A stretch of 64,000 nt of DNA from Sinotaia quadrata (GCA_028829895.1 CM054181.1:46965759-47029758); one strand, 5' to 3'; shown: positions 23,833 through 36,070, counted from the first letter of the stretch. Translations and numbers: made by a program. Notes: generated by a model from the letters alone, not told the origin.

Positions 23833-24140
23833 CTCTAGCTTAGTATACTAATTTGTTATTTATATACTTGTGTGCTAGCGTTTACATTTGTTTTCTTCTT
23901 TCTTTCCTTCTCCGTTTCTTCTTTCTTTCCTTCTCCGTTTCTTCTTTCTTTCCTTCTCCGTTTCTTCTTTCTTTCCTTTGGGTTTTACTCGCCTTTCTAC
24001 TTCATTTTTTCCTGCTAAGTTCCTTCCTTTTTCTTCTTCCTATTTATCTTCTTTAATTTTTCATGATTCTTTTCTTTCTTTCTTTTTTCTTTCTTTCTTT
24101 CTTTTTTCTTTCTTTCTTTCTTTCTTTCTTTCTATTTTCC
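23795..24140. repeat. (CT)n, 23-bp CT-rich tandem repeat and (TTTC)n
   Basis: A CT run at 23795-23829 is followed by a 23-bp unit ('cttctttctttccttctccg') repeated about four times at 23888-23985. Pure TTTC blocks follow at 24068-24133. Long F/S/L frames over it are artefacts. Confidence 0.93.
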
Positions 24141-24469
24141 ATTTATTCTTCGTTCCTTTTCTCGTCATTCATTTCATCCTTCTGTCCTTTCTCCGTTCCT
24201 ACTTTTCTTCTTTTTTCACAATTATCCTTGTATTAATGTTACTTTCGGTTGATAACTTTGCCAATGCCACATTAAAAGTTGTTTAAAATTAATTCCATTT
24301 TTTTCTCCTTTACATTCAGTATCACTTTACACTTCCATTTACGGGTGCCTGGTAACAGCAGAGTGCGCGCAACGATTCGGTTGTTGCTACTATAACAATG
24401 TCGCTGAAACCACGAATTTGGAAAAGAAGTATCAACATGGCAGTAACAGGATTTGTCTAACAAAATGAG

Positions 24470-24680
24470 TAAGGAACAAGAACAAGAAAGACACTCTTAC
24501 TAAATGAGCAAGCAACAGGACTCACACTCTTACCAATTGAGCGTGGAACAAGACACTCTTACCAAATGAGCGAATAGCAAGACTCACACTCTTACCAAAT
24601 GAGCGAATAGCAAGACACACTCTTACCAAATGCGTGAGGAACTGACAATCGTACCAATTGAGCGAGTAATAGGACAATCA
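24470..24680. repeat. ~35-bp minisatellite, ~6 copies
   Basis: Units contain 'cactcttaccaaatgagcg' followed by 'aatagcaagac' or 'aacaagac', with variable spacing of 30-37 bp. Confidence 0.85.
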
Positions 24681-25476
24681 CTCGGTACTGCGTCCAGCTG
24701 CATAATGGGAATGATAGGTAAACAATATTCGCCACGTTCGACGGTGGATGATCACGTTTAGGACTTGACGCAGTCTCGGTTTATTAGACTCAGTGGGTGA
24801 GGTCAGAGTGCATAAAGCGCGTGCAGTCCTGTGACTTATATGACCTTTTTGGACTAGTCGACCAGTGCCTACTCATATATATAAATCTTTTCGTGTTTGT
24901 GACATATCAGGACGTTTGTGGATATGTGTATCGTGTGAGCGAGTGTATTTATGTGCATGTGTGTATGATTTGTATATGTATCAGATCCGTGTGAGTGCGT
25001 CAGATTTGTATGTAAGCATGTGTGTGTCAGATCTGTGTGTATATGTGTGGGTGGATCCTTGTGTCAGGTCTGTGTGTAGGCAAATGAGTGTATATTTGTG
25101 GGATTGTGTGTGTATATTCGTATGAGTATATAGGTGTGTGCATATGTGTTTCAGGTGTGTATGTGTGTAAATGTATATGTGATTATGTATGAGTACGTGT
25201 ATTTGTGTGTAAAAGTGTGTGCAGGTGGCGATATTAATGTTAAAGTTGGAATGACTACAGTAGAAGGAACTTCACTTGTATGATGTCATTTTTCTTTGAA
25301 ATCTAGTTTCACTTCTCTTTCCAACTTTTGCTTGATTTTGCCAACGGATACTCGAGTCTTTCTTGATGGTTCGAAAATCAAAAGTAATTTGTTCAATAAA
25401 GGATGGGATAATAAATGAGATATTATGTTTTATAGATATATAGATATTGTGTTTAATGGTTCAATAAATTATCATG
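24681..25476. other. GT-rich imperfect tract and short unique flanks
   Basis: From about 24890 to 25225 the strand is rich in 'gtgtgta', 'cagatctgtgtg' and similar words without a fixed period. The 65- and 86-codon plus frames here derive from it. The rest shows no feature. Confidence 0.5.
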
Positions 25477-25485
25477 CCTATCATG

Positions 25486-25803
25486 GGTGACCCGTCAAAT
25501 GCGCGCACGACAATTGCGCGCCGACAAAAACGCGATGGACAAAAGCGCGCCGACAAAATCGCGTTCTTTGAAATCGATAAACATCGCCAAGTGTGGCCTA
25601 CTTATATGTAGCCAAGTATGCTGGCCATATTGTAAAGAATGGCATGCTAAGTTTGAATAGCTGCATTCGACATGGTCCAGGAAGTGTTACGTATGTTCGC
25701 TCTATTAAGTAACCGCACGCATTGCAGGACGGATGGAGAGAACCTGCACGTGCCTAGGTAGAATTCAATAGACCTAACTATCGAACTGTAGATAATAATC
25801 GTG

Positions 25804-25869
<66 letters not shown>

Positions 25870-26381
25870 TCTCTTGAAATCAAGTCATGATCCGATTTCT
25901 GACGGTCTTATTTAAAGACTTATGACTAGTAACTGGAGTTTCGAATCTAAAAGTTAATCAATTTCACAAACAAGTTCCCATTTGCTTAGATTTTATTTTA
26001 TTTCAAACAAATCCAGTGTCATGCATATAATTTAACAAAGCATAAAAATCAGAATGGAATTCAATAGACCTAACTAACTTCATTCTGTCTACATATGCTG
26101 GACGTGATCTTAAGGATTATTTGCACGTAGTATCTCTTAATATTGATCTTTAAATAAAATTATTAAGATTTGATATATGCTTCATTCTTTTCATTGCCTT
26201 TGTATAAGGATTATTTGCACGCAGTATCTCTTAACATTGCCTTTGTGTATCGTAATATTGATATATATTATTTTTACATTCTTGTACGATTTAACATATA
26301 TCGTCGCGATTTTGTTGATCGCGGTTTTATCGGCACGTTTTTGTCGACGCGCAATTGTCGTTGGCGCATTTGTCGGTGACC
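25486..26381. mobile_element. MULE-type non-autonomous DNA transposon, 896 bp
   Basis: Exact 9-bp direct repeats 'cctatcatg' flank it at 25477-25485 and 26382-26390. The left terminus 'ggtgacccgtcaaatgcgcg' pairs with the right terminus, which reads 'ggtcaccgacaaatgcgcca' from the other strand. Both continue with 'acgacaattgcgcg' and 'cgacaaaaacg', giving terminal inverted repeats of at least about 60 bp that are much more CpG-rich than the AT-rich interior. Mutator-like elements are known for 9-bp (8-11) target duplications and long terminal repeats. No transposase frame is present. The interior contains a (CA)n at 25809-25867 and two duplicated phrases ('gaattcaatagacctaacta' at about 25761 and 26057; 'aaggattatttgcacg.agta' at about 26111 and 26205). 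Confidence 0.88.
25809..25867. repeat. (CA)n microsatellite inside the MULE
   Basis: About 29 uninterrupted CA units within the transposon interior. Confidence 0.97.
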
Positions 26382-26390
26382 CCTATCATG

Positions 26391-27891
26391 CCCTTTCTAT
26401 TGTCATTAAGAAAATAAATATCAAGAGTACGCAGTAAATTATTTGCGGTAAAATAAAATGGAACAGACAATGTAAAGTTTGAAGTTATTGTGAAGAAGTA
26501 ATAAAAAAAATTAAAACGCAGGCATTTCAACAGTAGGCCTAATTGCAATTACAAACATAGTTGTGCCACTCTGGGCATAAATACATGTTCCTCAAATTGC
26601 TGTCAGCAAACAAAAGTCTGCTCCCACTTAACAGGATCTCTCTACGGCACAACAATACTTATAACGTGCACTCATAGAATCTTAGGTGTTATTTCGGTCC
26701 GAGATGACCTCATTTGTGGGCCATACGCTCGCTACACTGGACCGGAAGCTGTGGAGACACCATCAATCACTGCATAGTGCCTGTATGAACATAAAAGCAC
26801 TCTAATTGTAAGTCGGTATAACTCTCAAAGCCTGTATTATCTCCAAACCACACACACACCATCAATTTAAATGCTAGACTGAAACAATAATATGCAGTCG
26901 TAAAATATAACGGGATTTTTTTAATGGGTGAGGCAAAGTTTAGGCACACGCCTTGCTTGAGGTCAGGTGTTCAAAAGCCATAACGGTCATTAGGGTTTTT
27001 CCAATAAACACGCCCTCTTCTCGGCTCGGGTCTGGTGAGATTACCACCCTTGCCTAGAGTGCCTGGAGTTAATTATGCATTTTCGCAGAGAACAGTGACC
27101 GAAGGTCGTGTGGAGAGAAGTGGGTTCATTGACACTGCTCAATGAATAATCAGCTAAAACAATTTGAATGCAGTATTTCTTTAATCATGGCATATGAGTG
27201 TAAAGATAATAATGAGTTATGCGTATGCTAACAAACATATACACGTTCATACTAAGCACGCACACATATATATATATATATATACAAAAGCCCGCGTGCG
27301 CATGCACACAATTCTTCTCTGGAATTGAAAAAAAAGCATGAACAAGGAGTGTGTGTGTGTGTGGGGGGGGGGGTAGTGCGAGGGAAAACCTACTTTCTCT
27401 GTCTAAACAAATATGCTCCCTTTGCACACTTTTCCCGAGTCAACAGCTAGACAACAGTGTGCCCACCACTCGCAAAGTGGTGTAAAGTTTTTCTGATGCT
27501 GTTTCACACAAATATTGTGGCCCATTCGGCAACGTTTTCAAGAGGTCGGCTAAAAACACTTCACAATACTGGCATGTTGGTCTTTCCGTTTTGCCATGCT
27601 TAAACGTAAAGCGTGGAATCGGAGGACGAGAGGTGGAGATAGTGGTGGTGAAAGGGAGGGGGGGCAACTCTCAGCTTTTGGGCCGAGATAGAACGGAAGT
27701 GTCTCACTGAATGAGAGTACGTTCGGTGTTTGCAGACACATCTTTTCCGGTTTGCTCAACAGGCACTCAACTCCAGTTCTGAATGAATTCTGCTCGCTGA
27801 AGTGATGGTCTACATTCTCAAACATTACCCCGGTTCTGTCCCTTTACGGCCTCGACTTGAAGTCCTGTGTACCTACGTAGCTGTCTTGCTG

Positions 27892-27931
<40 letters not shown>

Positions 27932-28550
27932 TTTTTACTTTCACGTCTTTATCTGTGCAGTTTTATCCCGTGATTTCAAAATACTAATTCTTTCATGAAC
28001 AGGATTTTAAAAAATAGTCTGGTCCATTTAGGAACTAAGAACTTCTATCTGTTGTTTTAGTTCAGTACTTGAAACACATTCGGGTCTGTCAGTTCTCCTC
28101 TAGGAACTAATGTCGTAGTTTAAATAGCGTGAAATGTGCTAGGATAACATTGCTTTAAAGGACAAACCAAAGAGTACATGTTAGAAATGACAATTAAGAA
28201 AAATTAATTAAACTGGAAATGGGTGAGTGGTAGAGTTTGGGGTGATAAAGTAATAAAAGATGTTAACCTCTCAATTAAATGGTCAACGTGGTTCAGCATT
28301 CGTACTATCATTTTACGTGTCATCATTGTTCTTTTCATCATCTTTATCATCGTTCTCGTCATCTTCTTCAGCATTTGTTTACCACATTCGCTTTAAATTC
28401 TTCTTCTTTAACTATTTTTATCATTTATGATCATCATTATTATTATCACTAGTGTCAATGGAATTGTGCGCAGTTGTTCAACAAATGAGTAGGGGGGGGG
28501 GGAGGTTGTGTAGAAGCAAATAAAATGTTTTGTTCGCCATGGAAGTAGTT

Positions 28551-28551
<1 letters not shown>
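26391..28551. other. unique region with several small microsatellites
   Basis: Contains (TA)n at 27267-27283, (GT)n running into G11 at 27345-27373, (CT)n at 27894-27929, 'catcatc'-type repeats at 28310-28450 and a G11 run at 28492-28502. A weak tRNA-like group ('gaggtcaggtgttcaaaagc') lies near 26960-26982. Open frames such as 27550-27825 (minus) have no recognisable domain. Confidence 0.5.

Positions 28552-28599
<48 letters not shown>
28552..28599. repeat. (GATA)12 microsatellite
   Basis: Uninterrupted GATA units. Unlike the arrays at 4463 and 19155, it is not followed by family A end sequence. Confidence 0.97.
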
Positions 28600-28703
28600 T
28601 TCATCGTGTTTCATATCTAGCTACAAAGGGTAAATAATTCCTATGGAATCATCCCCCAAATATCAGTAAATATAAATAATTGTCATGACAAGAAAATACC
28701 TGA

Positions 28704-28706
<3 letters not shown>

Positions 28707-28785
<79 letters not shown>

Positions 28786-28882
28786 AGCATGAATTCTTAT
28801 GTGCATATATGTATGTGTGTGAGAGCGTTTGTACACACTCGTGTGTGTTTGTGTGTGTGTGTGTGTGTGTGCGTGTGTGAGT

Positions 28883-28913
<31 letters not shown>
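28707..28913. repeat. (GT)n and (GA)n microsatellites
   Basis: A GT run at 28707-28780, a second at about 28842-28870 and a GA run at 28884-28913, separated by imperfect GT-rich DNA. Confidence 0.96.
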
Positions 28914-28918
<5 letters not shown>

Positions 28919-29869
28919 AACATCAACTCCGGATATTGCCTATTGATTTATTTGTTTAAATGTAAGTGAGTTTTAGAAACCGAACATTTATCACTGCGAC
29001 TTGTCAGACCTGCGCCTTGAGAAGCCCGAATGGCGTTATCAGTGTTGTTCTTTAATGAGACCAGAGAGTAGTTAAACGAGTTGGCACGGCGATTTCAAGA
29101 GTTCGTGGTCGGTAGTTGCATGCTAGAGTTAACCGTTCTTGAATTCTATCATTATCATTATTTGTCTAACCACGCGCTTGCATGCGTGTTATACACGGGT
29201 CGTTCTTATGACGAAAATAGAGCCGTACCTAATTGCCTCCTCTTTAAGCGCTCTCTGATACTGAAGGTAAATATCTTTGTGATAATGTGTGCATGGAAGC
29301 GACCTGTAAATTAATTACTTTATAAACTTTTTTGGTTTTAATTTCTGCTCCTATTTTTCATACAAGATGAATGGAAATTTAAATAAGTTGGTGGAAAAAT
29401 AATTTAGTATTTAGTATTTCTAGGAGCACAGAATATAAAATTGGTAGCTGTTTTACAAGCAAATTACAAAACCAGAAACACTGTACAATAAAAGTATAAA
29501 ACTGGAGTTACTGCAAGCCAAAAATATAAGTTTATCAATTCCAAAATAGTGTCTGTGTTTTGAGGTGCAATCCAAGAAATAGTTCATTGGGATTTTTTTT
29601 TAAAGAAAGGAATATGTTTTTAAAGAAAATTTTATGAATATCAAATATTTACTTTGCAAATGAACATGATTGAAAACTGATCTCTTGAATTATCTTATGA
29701 ACTATTTCAAATCTTATAAATCCAAATAAAAGATATCGATTTTACTTTTAAAGGAGGGGTTTGTCGCTGCTGTACTCTAGCAGAGATGTTATTTACAATG
29801 CATGCTCGGATTTATTTTGGTTTTGAAAATACATAATTGTTATAACCACCACCACTACTACTGCTACTA
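28914..29869. other. AT-rich unique stretch, nothing recognised
   Basis: A 77-codon plus frame (29081-29314) lacks motifs. No element ends seen. Confidence 0.5.
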
Positions 29870-29939
29870 TTACCACCACTAATAATGATGATGAAGAGGA
29901 GGTGGAGCAGGATGGGTGATGATGACGACGACGATGATG

Positions 29940-29971
<32 letters not shown>

Positions 29972-29999
29972 CACCATCATCATCATCATCATCAACAAC
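29870..29999. repeat. trinucleotide repeats (GAT, TAA, CAT, CAA)
   Basis: GAT/GAC units at 29920-29939, TAA units at about 29940-29970, then CAT and CAA units. The TAA block lies directly before the LINE fragments, which matters because R4/Dong LINEs insert into TAA repeats. Confidence 0.93.
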
Positions 30000-30311
30000 A
30001 ACAACATCATTTGCAGACGTAGACAGGTTATGTGTATCTCAAAAATATGAAGCAGAAAACTCAGAGAATCAAAGATGTATTTGAAGGAGAAATTATAGGC
30101 CTGAGGGACTATATCTGGAATAACAACAAAGATGAGACACTGATAGAAGTAGTAAAATGATTGGACAATACCAAGCCCCACAAACAGATAAAGAAACATG
30201 AGAAAGGCACAACAAGGCAGATATTAGCAATTAGTTGGAGCCAAAAACCTCTCCATTGACAATATTTGCGAAAGTTGCTGAAACATCCACAAAGCAATCA
30301 ATATACAGATA
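30000..30311 (+). pseudogene. R2/R4-type LINE fragment, first copy (truncated)
   Basis: Parallels the second copy 30505-30815 almost word for word: 'gcagacgtagacaggttatg', 'ggcctgagggactatatctg' and 'gaataacaacaaagatgaga'. In protein terms it covers the region after the reverse transcriptase (ADVDRL.VS, then a GL(R)DY-like segment). It is broken by several stops and shifts and has lost both ends. Confidence 0.85.
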
Positions 30312-31558
30312 TATGAGCATAAAAAGCGAATTAGACAAGTTCTAAAGTCGAAGCTTAATTTGGCTAACAAAATACAGGCCCTTAATGCTTACGCAATACC
30401 TGTACTTAGCTATACTGGTGGTATCATAGATTGAAAAACATATGAAATAAAGGAACTGGACAGAAAAACAAGAAAAATACTCACAATACACAAAGCCCTA
30501 CATACAAAAGCAGATGTAGATAGACTATATGTATCTCGGAAAATGGGAGGAAAAGGACTCAAGAAAATCAAAGATGTCATTGGAAGAGAAGTTATAGGCC
30601 TGAGGGACTACTTCTGGAATAACAACAAAAATGAGTTACGGATAGAAGTAGTAAAGATGAGTGGACTATACCAAGCTCCAGAAACAAAGAAACATGGAAG
30701 AAAACAGCAAAAATAAGGCATTAGCAAATAGATGGAGACAAAATCCTCTCCATGTTCAGTATGCGCGACAAGCTGATGAATTATCAACAAAACAATCAAC
30801 ATACAGATGGTTAAAAGAAGCAGGATTGAAAGCAGAAACAAAAGCACTACTATCAACAACACAAGATCAAGCACTAAACACGAGATCACATAAAATCAAA
30901 ATCATGAAATTATCAAATGATTCCAAATGCAGACTCTGCAAAAACATGGATGAAACAACAGAACATATACTATCTGGATGTCAGTTTCTCAGTGGAGCAA
31001 AATACACCGAAATACACAATGAAGTGGCAAAATTCCTACATAGAAATATGTGTGAGAACTGTGGAGTAAAAACGCGTGAAAGAGCATAGACGCACCAACC
31101 GGAAGTAGTCATCGAAACAGTCAAAATACTGTGGGACTTAAGGACGGATCGAGTGATTCCTGCACAAAGACCAGACATTGTAGTTCTCAATAAGTCCAAC
31201 AGAACAGCAATAATTCATAGGTGTTGTTGTTCTAAGTGATAAAAACATAAAAACAAAAAAAAGAGAAAAATAGAAAAATACCAGGATCTCAGATTAGATA
31301 GAAATCCAGAGACTGTGGAATATAAAAGCAGAAGTGATACATGTAGTGATAGGATCTTTGGGAACTTAACATCTGAATTGGAAGGCTATCTGAACTGGAA
31401 GGCTATCTGAATAAAGTGTCTGGACAACACAAAATTACCCCACTGCCAAAAGCAGTGTTCCTCGGAAGTGCTCACATCTTCCGTAAAACCTTGGATCTCC
31501 AAGAACCTTGGTAAAATTCCGAGACATTGGTTCATAACCGACAGTCAACAGAAGTCGT
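30312..31558 (+). pseudogene. R2/R4-type (REL-endonuclease) LINE, 5'-truncated and inactive
   Basis: The translated pieces run in the order expected for the C-terminal third of the element's single polyprotein. First is the RT 'thumb' side (KIQALNAYAIPVLSYTGG, then KELDRKTRKILTIHKALH, then ADVDRLYVSRKMGGKGL). Next is a zinc knuckle, CRLCKNMDETTEHILSGC, a C-x2-C-x8-H-x4-C pattern at 30928-30981. Last is an endonuclease block with ILWDLRTDRVIPAQRPDIVV, whose R-PD is the restriction-like endonuclease signature. A TGA replaces an expected Trp near 30433, a frameshift lies at about 30700-30715, and further stops occur at about 31087 and beyond 31235. The 3' tail ends in (AAT)n. The family copies itself by target-primed reverse transcription; this copy cannot. 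Confidence 0.9.
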
Positions 31559-31737
31559 GAAAAATAATAATAATAATAATGCAATTACCTGAACAGCACA
31601 GAATACCTCCACTGTTAAGAGCAGCGCTCCTCAGAATGGCTCAAGTCCTCTCTAAAACCTAGGATCTCCAAGAATCTTGATAAGATTCCGAGACCTTGGT
31701 TCACAACCGACAGTCAACAGAAGTCGAGAAGAAGGGC

Positions 31738-31770
<33 letters not shown>
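31559..31770 (+). mobile_element. TAA repeats enclosing a third LINE 3' tail
   Basis: (AAT)n at about 31563-31580 is followed by a second copy of the LINE tail (31582-31738; 'aggatctccaagaatcttga', 'accgacagtcaacagaagtc'), which ends in another (AAT)n at 31738-31769. It matches the tail of the preceding copy at 31425-31558. Two or more insertions into one TAA site are implied. Confidence 0.85.
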
Positions 31771-31914
31771 CTATACAATAAGGACACGTTTGTGCAGGTA
31801 GTGTGCATATTAATACACATGAATAGATATTAATGAACGTTTGTATGCATATGTGTATGAGTATGTAATATGTATGGATGGATGAACGTATGTGTGCAAT
31901 TTTGTATTTATGAT

Positions 31915-32350
31915 TGCATGTAAATATGTAAATATATACGTGTATGTAAACATGTAAATATAGACGTGTATGTAAACATGTAAATATAGACGTGTATGTA
32001 AACATGAAAATATAGACGTGTATGTAAACATGAAAATATAGACGTGTATGTAAACATGAAAATATAGACGTGTATGTAAACATGAAAATATAGACGTGTA
32101 TGTAAACATGAAAATATATACGTGTATGTAAACATGAAAATATATACGTGTATGTAAACATGAAAATATAGACGTGTATGTAAACATGTAAATATAGACG
32201 TGTATGTAAACATGAAAATATATACGTGTATGTAAACATGAAAATATAGACGTGTATGAAAACATGAAAATATATACGTGTATGTAAACATGTAAATATA
32301 TACGTGTATGTAAACATGTAAATATATACGTGTATGTAAACATGTAAATA
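31915..32350. repeat. 26-bp minisatellite, ~17 copies
   Basis: The unit contains 'gtgtatgtaaacatgaaaat' followed by 'atagac' or 'atatac'. Two variable sites (gtaaa/gaaaa and tagac/tatac) are shuffled through the array. Because 78 (3 x 26) is divisible by three, all three minus frames are open for up to 221 codons (YIHVYIFMFTY repeats). This is an artefact. Confidence 0.96.
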
Positions 32351-32518
32351 TATCAGTATATATATCTATCTATTTGCTTGGCCTGATGAATAGATTTATA
32401 AATAAATTCATGGACTGGAAAATAAACGGATGAAAGAACTAACGGTTAAGATTATACAATCATAAATATATGCACGAATTTATGAGAAACTTAAATCTCT
32501 GGGCCTAGATAGAGAGAG

Positions 32519-32646
<128 letters not shown>

Positions 32647-33209
32647 TCAATTAAACAGATGGACGGACAGACATATACCTAGACAGAAAGAGAGAGAGGA
32701 ATTGGGGGGTGGGGGGTTGACGTGCATATTTCACTAATTTTAATAGGATCAAGTGAGATGGAAGACAGATGCAAATACTTCAGGTATGCGTGCAAACACA
32801 CGTCAGGAAAAAAGTGCTATTTTACACTGCCGCTAAACTTAATCATGCTTATCGTGACGCTAATGACACTTCTCTCCGGGTGCAACAATATATTTACACG
32901 CTGTCTCAATTGTAAATGTCGATCTTTCAATATGGTTATCTAATACATCTCGACGTGAACTCTTATCACCAGAAGAAGCTCGTGAATGTTTAAGTTCCAA
33001 TGATCAGACATGGAAATTAGGATATTTTTTTGAAAATAAACAGTCACAAAGTAATATAACATAAACAAATGTATGTATTCGTGCATATATCAGAAAGCCA
33101 GATATAGAATATTCATGCATTCGTACACACAGGCTTAAATAAAGGTAGCTAATTACGTATATGCTGAAATACAAAAATGCCAAAATAGAGTTTTGTTCAG
33201 TCCCCACTA

Positions 33210-33293
<84 letters not shown>

Positions 33294-33439
33294 ACATAAC
33301 AATGCGTCATATTAAATTGACGTGAAACTCTATATGGACGTATTTCACTGACAGACTTCACAACGTTATGTGTGTGTTCTATTTCGTTTACTGTATTTTT
33401 GTGTGAGTAACAAGACATTTTACCATTACACTAAAGAGC
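32647..33439. repeat. unique stretch with a 78-bp (CT)n run
   Basis: The CT run lies at 33212-33289. The remainder, including a 73-codon plus frame at 32722-32943, shows no recognisable gene. Poly-Arg/Glu minus frames are shadows of the CT run. Confidence 0.7.
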
Positions 33440-33870
33440 TGGCATGGAGTTCGGGGAGGGGAGTCACAAGATGTAATCATTAGTGTATAGAGCAGTGTTG
33501 AGTGTGAACGGTGAGACGTAATTATAGTTGTAATGTGCAGGGTTTTGTGAATGCGACAAGGCGTAATGGTTATTGAAAAAGCAGGGTTTTTTGAATGACA
33601 AGACGTAATTACTTTTGTAAAGCATAGTATTCTGTGTAAGCGAAAAGACTTAATATTACTTTCAAGAGCTATTTTCTGTTTGAGCAAAAAGACGTGTAAT
33701 TATTACCGTAAAGAAGACATTTTTTAGCACCAAGGTATGTAATTATGACTGTAAAGATGACATTTTTGTTAGGGCGACAAGACGTAATCATAATTGTAAA
33801 AAGCATGTGTTTGCCTGAGCAACAAAATATATAATTTATTTTGTAAATAACAGTTTTTAATGTGAGCAGA
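33440..33870. repeat. ~45-57-bp minisatellite, left half of a split array
   Basis: Diverged units with the ordered words 'gtgagcgacaagacgtaat', 'tatt(a/g)ttgtaaaga' and 'gcattttt'. The same unit resumes at 35790-36070 in the same orientation, so about 1.9 kb separates two parts of one array. Confidence 0.8.
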
Positions 33871-35789
33871 AACGATTTACAATTTCTGACAGGTTTTTAT
33901 AATATACAGACCTCTAATAAATGAGTAGTTTATATGAATACCAATTGATATAAATTCATTTACCCGTAAACCGTGACTAATTGGTTATGGAAATGCACGT
34001 CCAATGAGTTGTGGCCTATCGACATTTTTCCCACGCAGTCATTTGACCTAGATATTTAGGCTCCAAAGTAAATACTAGCCTGACACAATACCCCTTCGAC
34101 AATGCACGGTTTTTCGCAGTCATATTTCTTACATTTTTACTTTCTTTCATTACAATCACCCGAGATTTTTTTCAAATTAAATACAGTGCGAAATGGAAAG
34201 TAAATTTAACAAGAATTTAATAATAGATTTTACAAAATCTTCCTAACAATATGCATAATGGCAGAAATTTAATTTTAAATAAAATAATCAAATAAACATT
34301 AAGAAAACGATTAGTCCAAAATAGTAAACAGAATCATATACAAAAGATGAAAAATTTAAGAATGCAAACAGTATTTCATATTTTTAATTGACTCTAGTCT
34401 CCAAACCATATCTACACAGGTGTAGGAGTACTGGGCCTTTCAAATGTTCGTTTATGCAGTTCATCACCTTATGAGAAAATGCAGTCCTCTGTTCAAATGA
34501 AATTAAAGACAATATTCCTCTTAATCAAATTAACTTCTATTATTAATCTCATGGTCCTTATGATTTCATCTCACACTCAAATGTTATTAGTTTTACCGGT
34601 GCAGAGGTACGAAGTGAACACAACAATCATGTAGGGCTGTTATATCGCACAAAGTAGACAGGTAAAGTCATGCATGACCGACGTAGTTGTATACTTGTCA
34701 TTGGTCAGCAGCACACAATCGATCTGGTCGGTTTCACCTCCCTGCGATTCTTTAAAAAATCATCTTGCCGGACATCAAGTGCAGACAATGAAGTGAGAGA
34801 AGGAAAGAGCCAAGGATGAAGAAGGAAGTCGCTACAAGAACAATGGATGTAGGACACAAAAACGCTACAAAATTCACTTCCAATAACAATTTCTTCCCTC
34901 CATAAAATTCAATTCACTGACTGATTTCTGTGTCTGTTTAAAGAGAGTTTTCGACCTAAAAGTGTCATTATAAAATGTAAATCATTTCCAAGTCTGAAAG
35001 TTGTACTATTGAAGTGAACTTATATCATGAAGAAGTGCTACAATGTACTGAGTAAAAATTTAAATATTTGCATCATTCTTTCACAACGATTTGCATATGC
35101 TTATATCCTTATAATAAATCTTAACAGTCTTTCTCTGAGTTTACAAAAATACAACAGTTTCACTCGGCAATGGTTGCCTTCTACATACCATAAATTACAT
35201 AGAATTTAACAACACAATATTTATACGTTCTAACACCCTCTAAACAATTTTTGCGCTCACAATTCAATTCGTAACTCTACGGAGATTTTAGCCTCCTGCT
35301 TCTAGTGAAGCTTGAAATATAGATTGATCTATCCACCAATACTCTGACCCTAATATTGGATTTTAAGTTGCAATCTCAATCGATTTGATTGGTCAGTACT
35401 TAGTTTTTGGGACAACTAGCAGGTACTACCATCTCTGTTACTTGTCAATCGGTCTTGTTTGTCCTCAAGTAGGGCCCATGTCCAGTCTGAAATCCCTAAC
35501 AAAAACTAACTTAAATCTACTCTAGGGGTCATGCATCATGGACACTCGTAACTTGCTAACCTTACTCAGTTAGCCACCGACACAAACTAATCCATTCCCC
35601 CCCTGAACACATTGATATAATGCTTTCTATACATAAACTAGTCGAAAACAACCCCCATGCTTGGACATTCATAACGTAGAAAATTCATCAACTTTAAATT
35701 AATATAAGTTATATAATAAGTAATATTTATACATTAAAACTTTGAGCACTTAAAAGTAATGTCACACAATTATATCTGTAACAAGCAAT
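33871..35789. mobile_element. ~1.9-kb segment interrupting a minisatellite, probable insertion
   Basis: Flanked on both sides by the same tandem repeat, and different from it in sequence. No reading frame above 60 codons, no clear terminal repeats and no match to other parts of the window that I could find. Inference: a non-coding transposon, perhaps a solo LTR, inserted into the array. Exact borders were not resolved (about 33880 and 35755). Confidence 0.5.
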
Positions 35790-36070
35790 TATGTGTCTTA
35801 GCAACAAGCCGTAATAATTATATTTAGTGTAAAAAGTAATTATTTATGTGAGCAACAATACGTAATTATTATTGTAAAAAGTATTAGTGTAAGCAACAAT
35901 ACGTAATTATTATTGTAAAACGTAATTATTTATGTGAGCAAAAATACGTAATTATTATTGTAAGAAGTATTTGTGTGAGCAACAATACGTAATCATAACT
36001 GTAAAAGTAATTATTTGTGTAAGCAACAAGACTTAATCATTAGAGTAAACGGTTGGGGCTTTTTGCATGA
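35790..36070. repeat. ~45-bp minisatellite, right half of a split array
   Basis: Units of 'gtgagcaacaatacgtaatt' plus 'attattgtaaaaagtaatta', five to six copies, more homogeneous than the left half at 33440-33870. Confidence 0.88.

Noticed and set aside
26921..26985. Possible tRNA-derived head ('gaggtcaggtgttcaaaagc')
   Set aside because: Only the B-box side is convincing; the A box and stems are missing.
31652..32343. Three overlapping minus frames of 127-221 codons
   Set aside because: They are read through a 26-bp repeat in all three phases; a true gene would use one.
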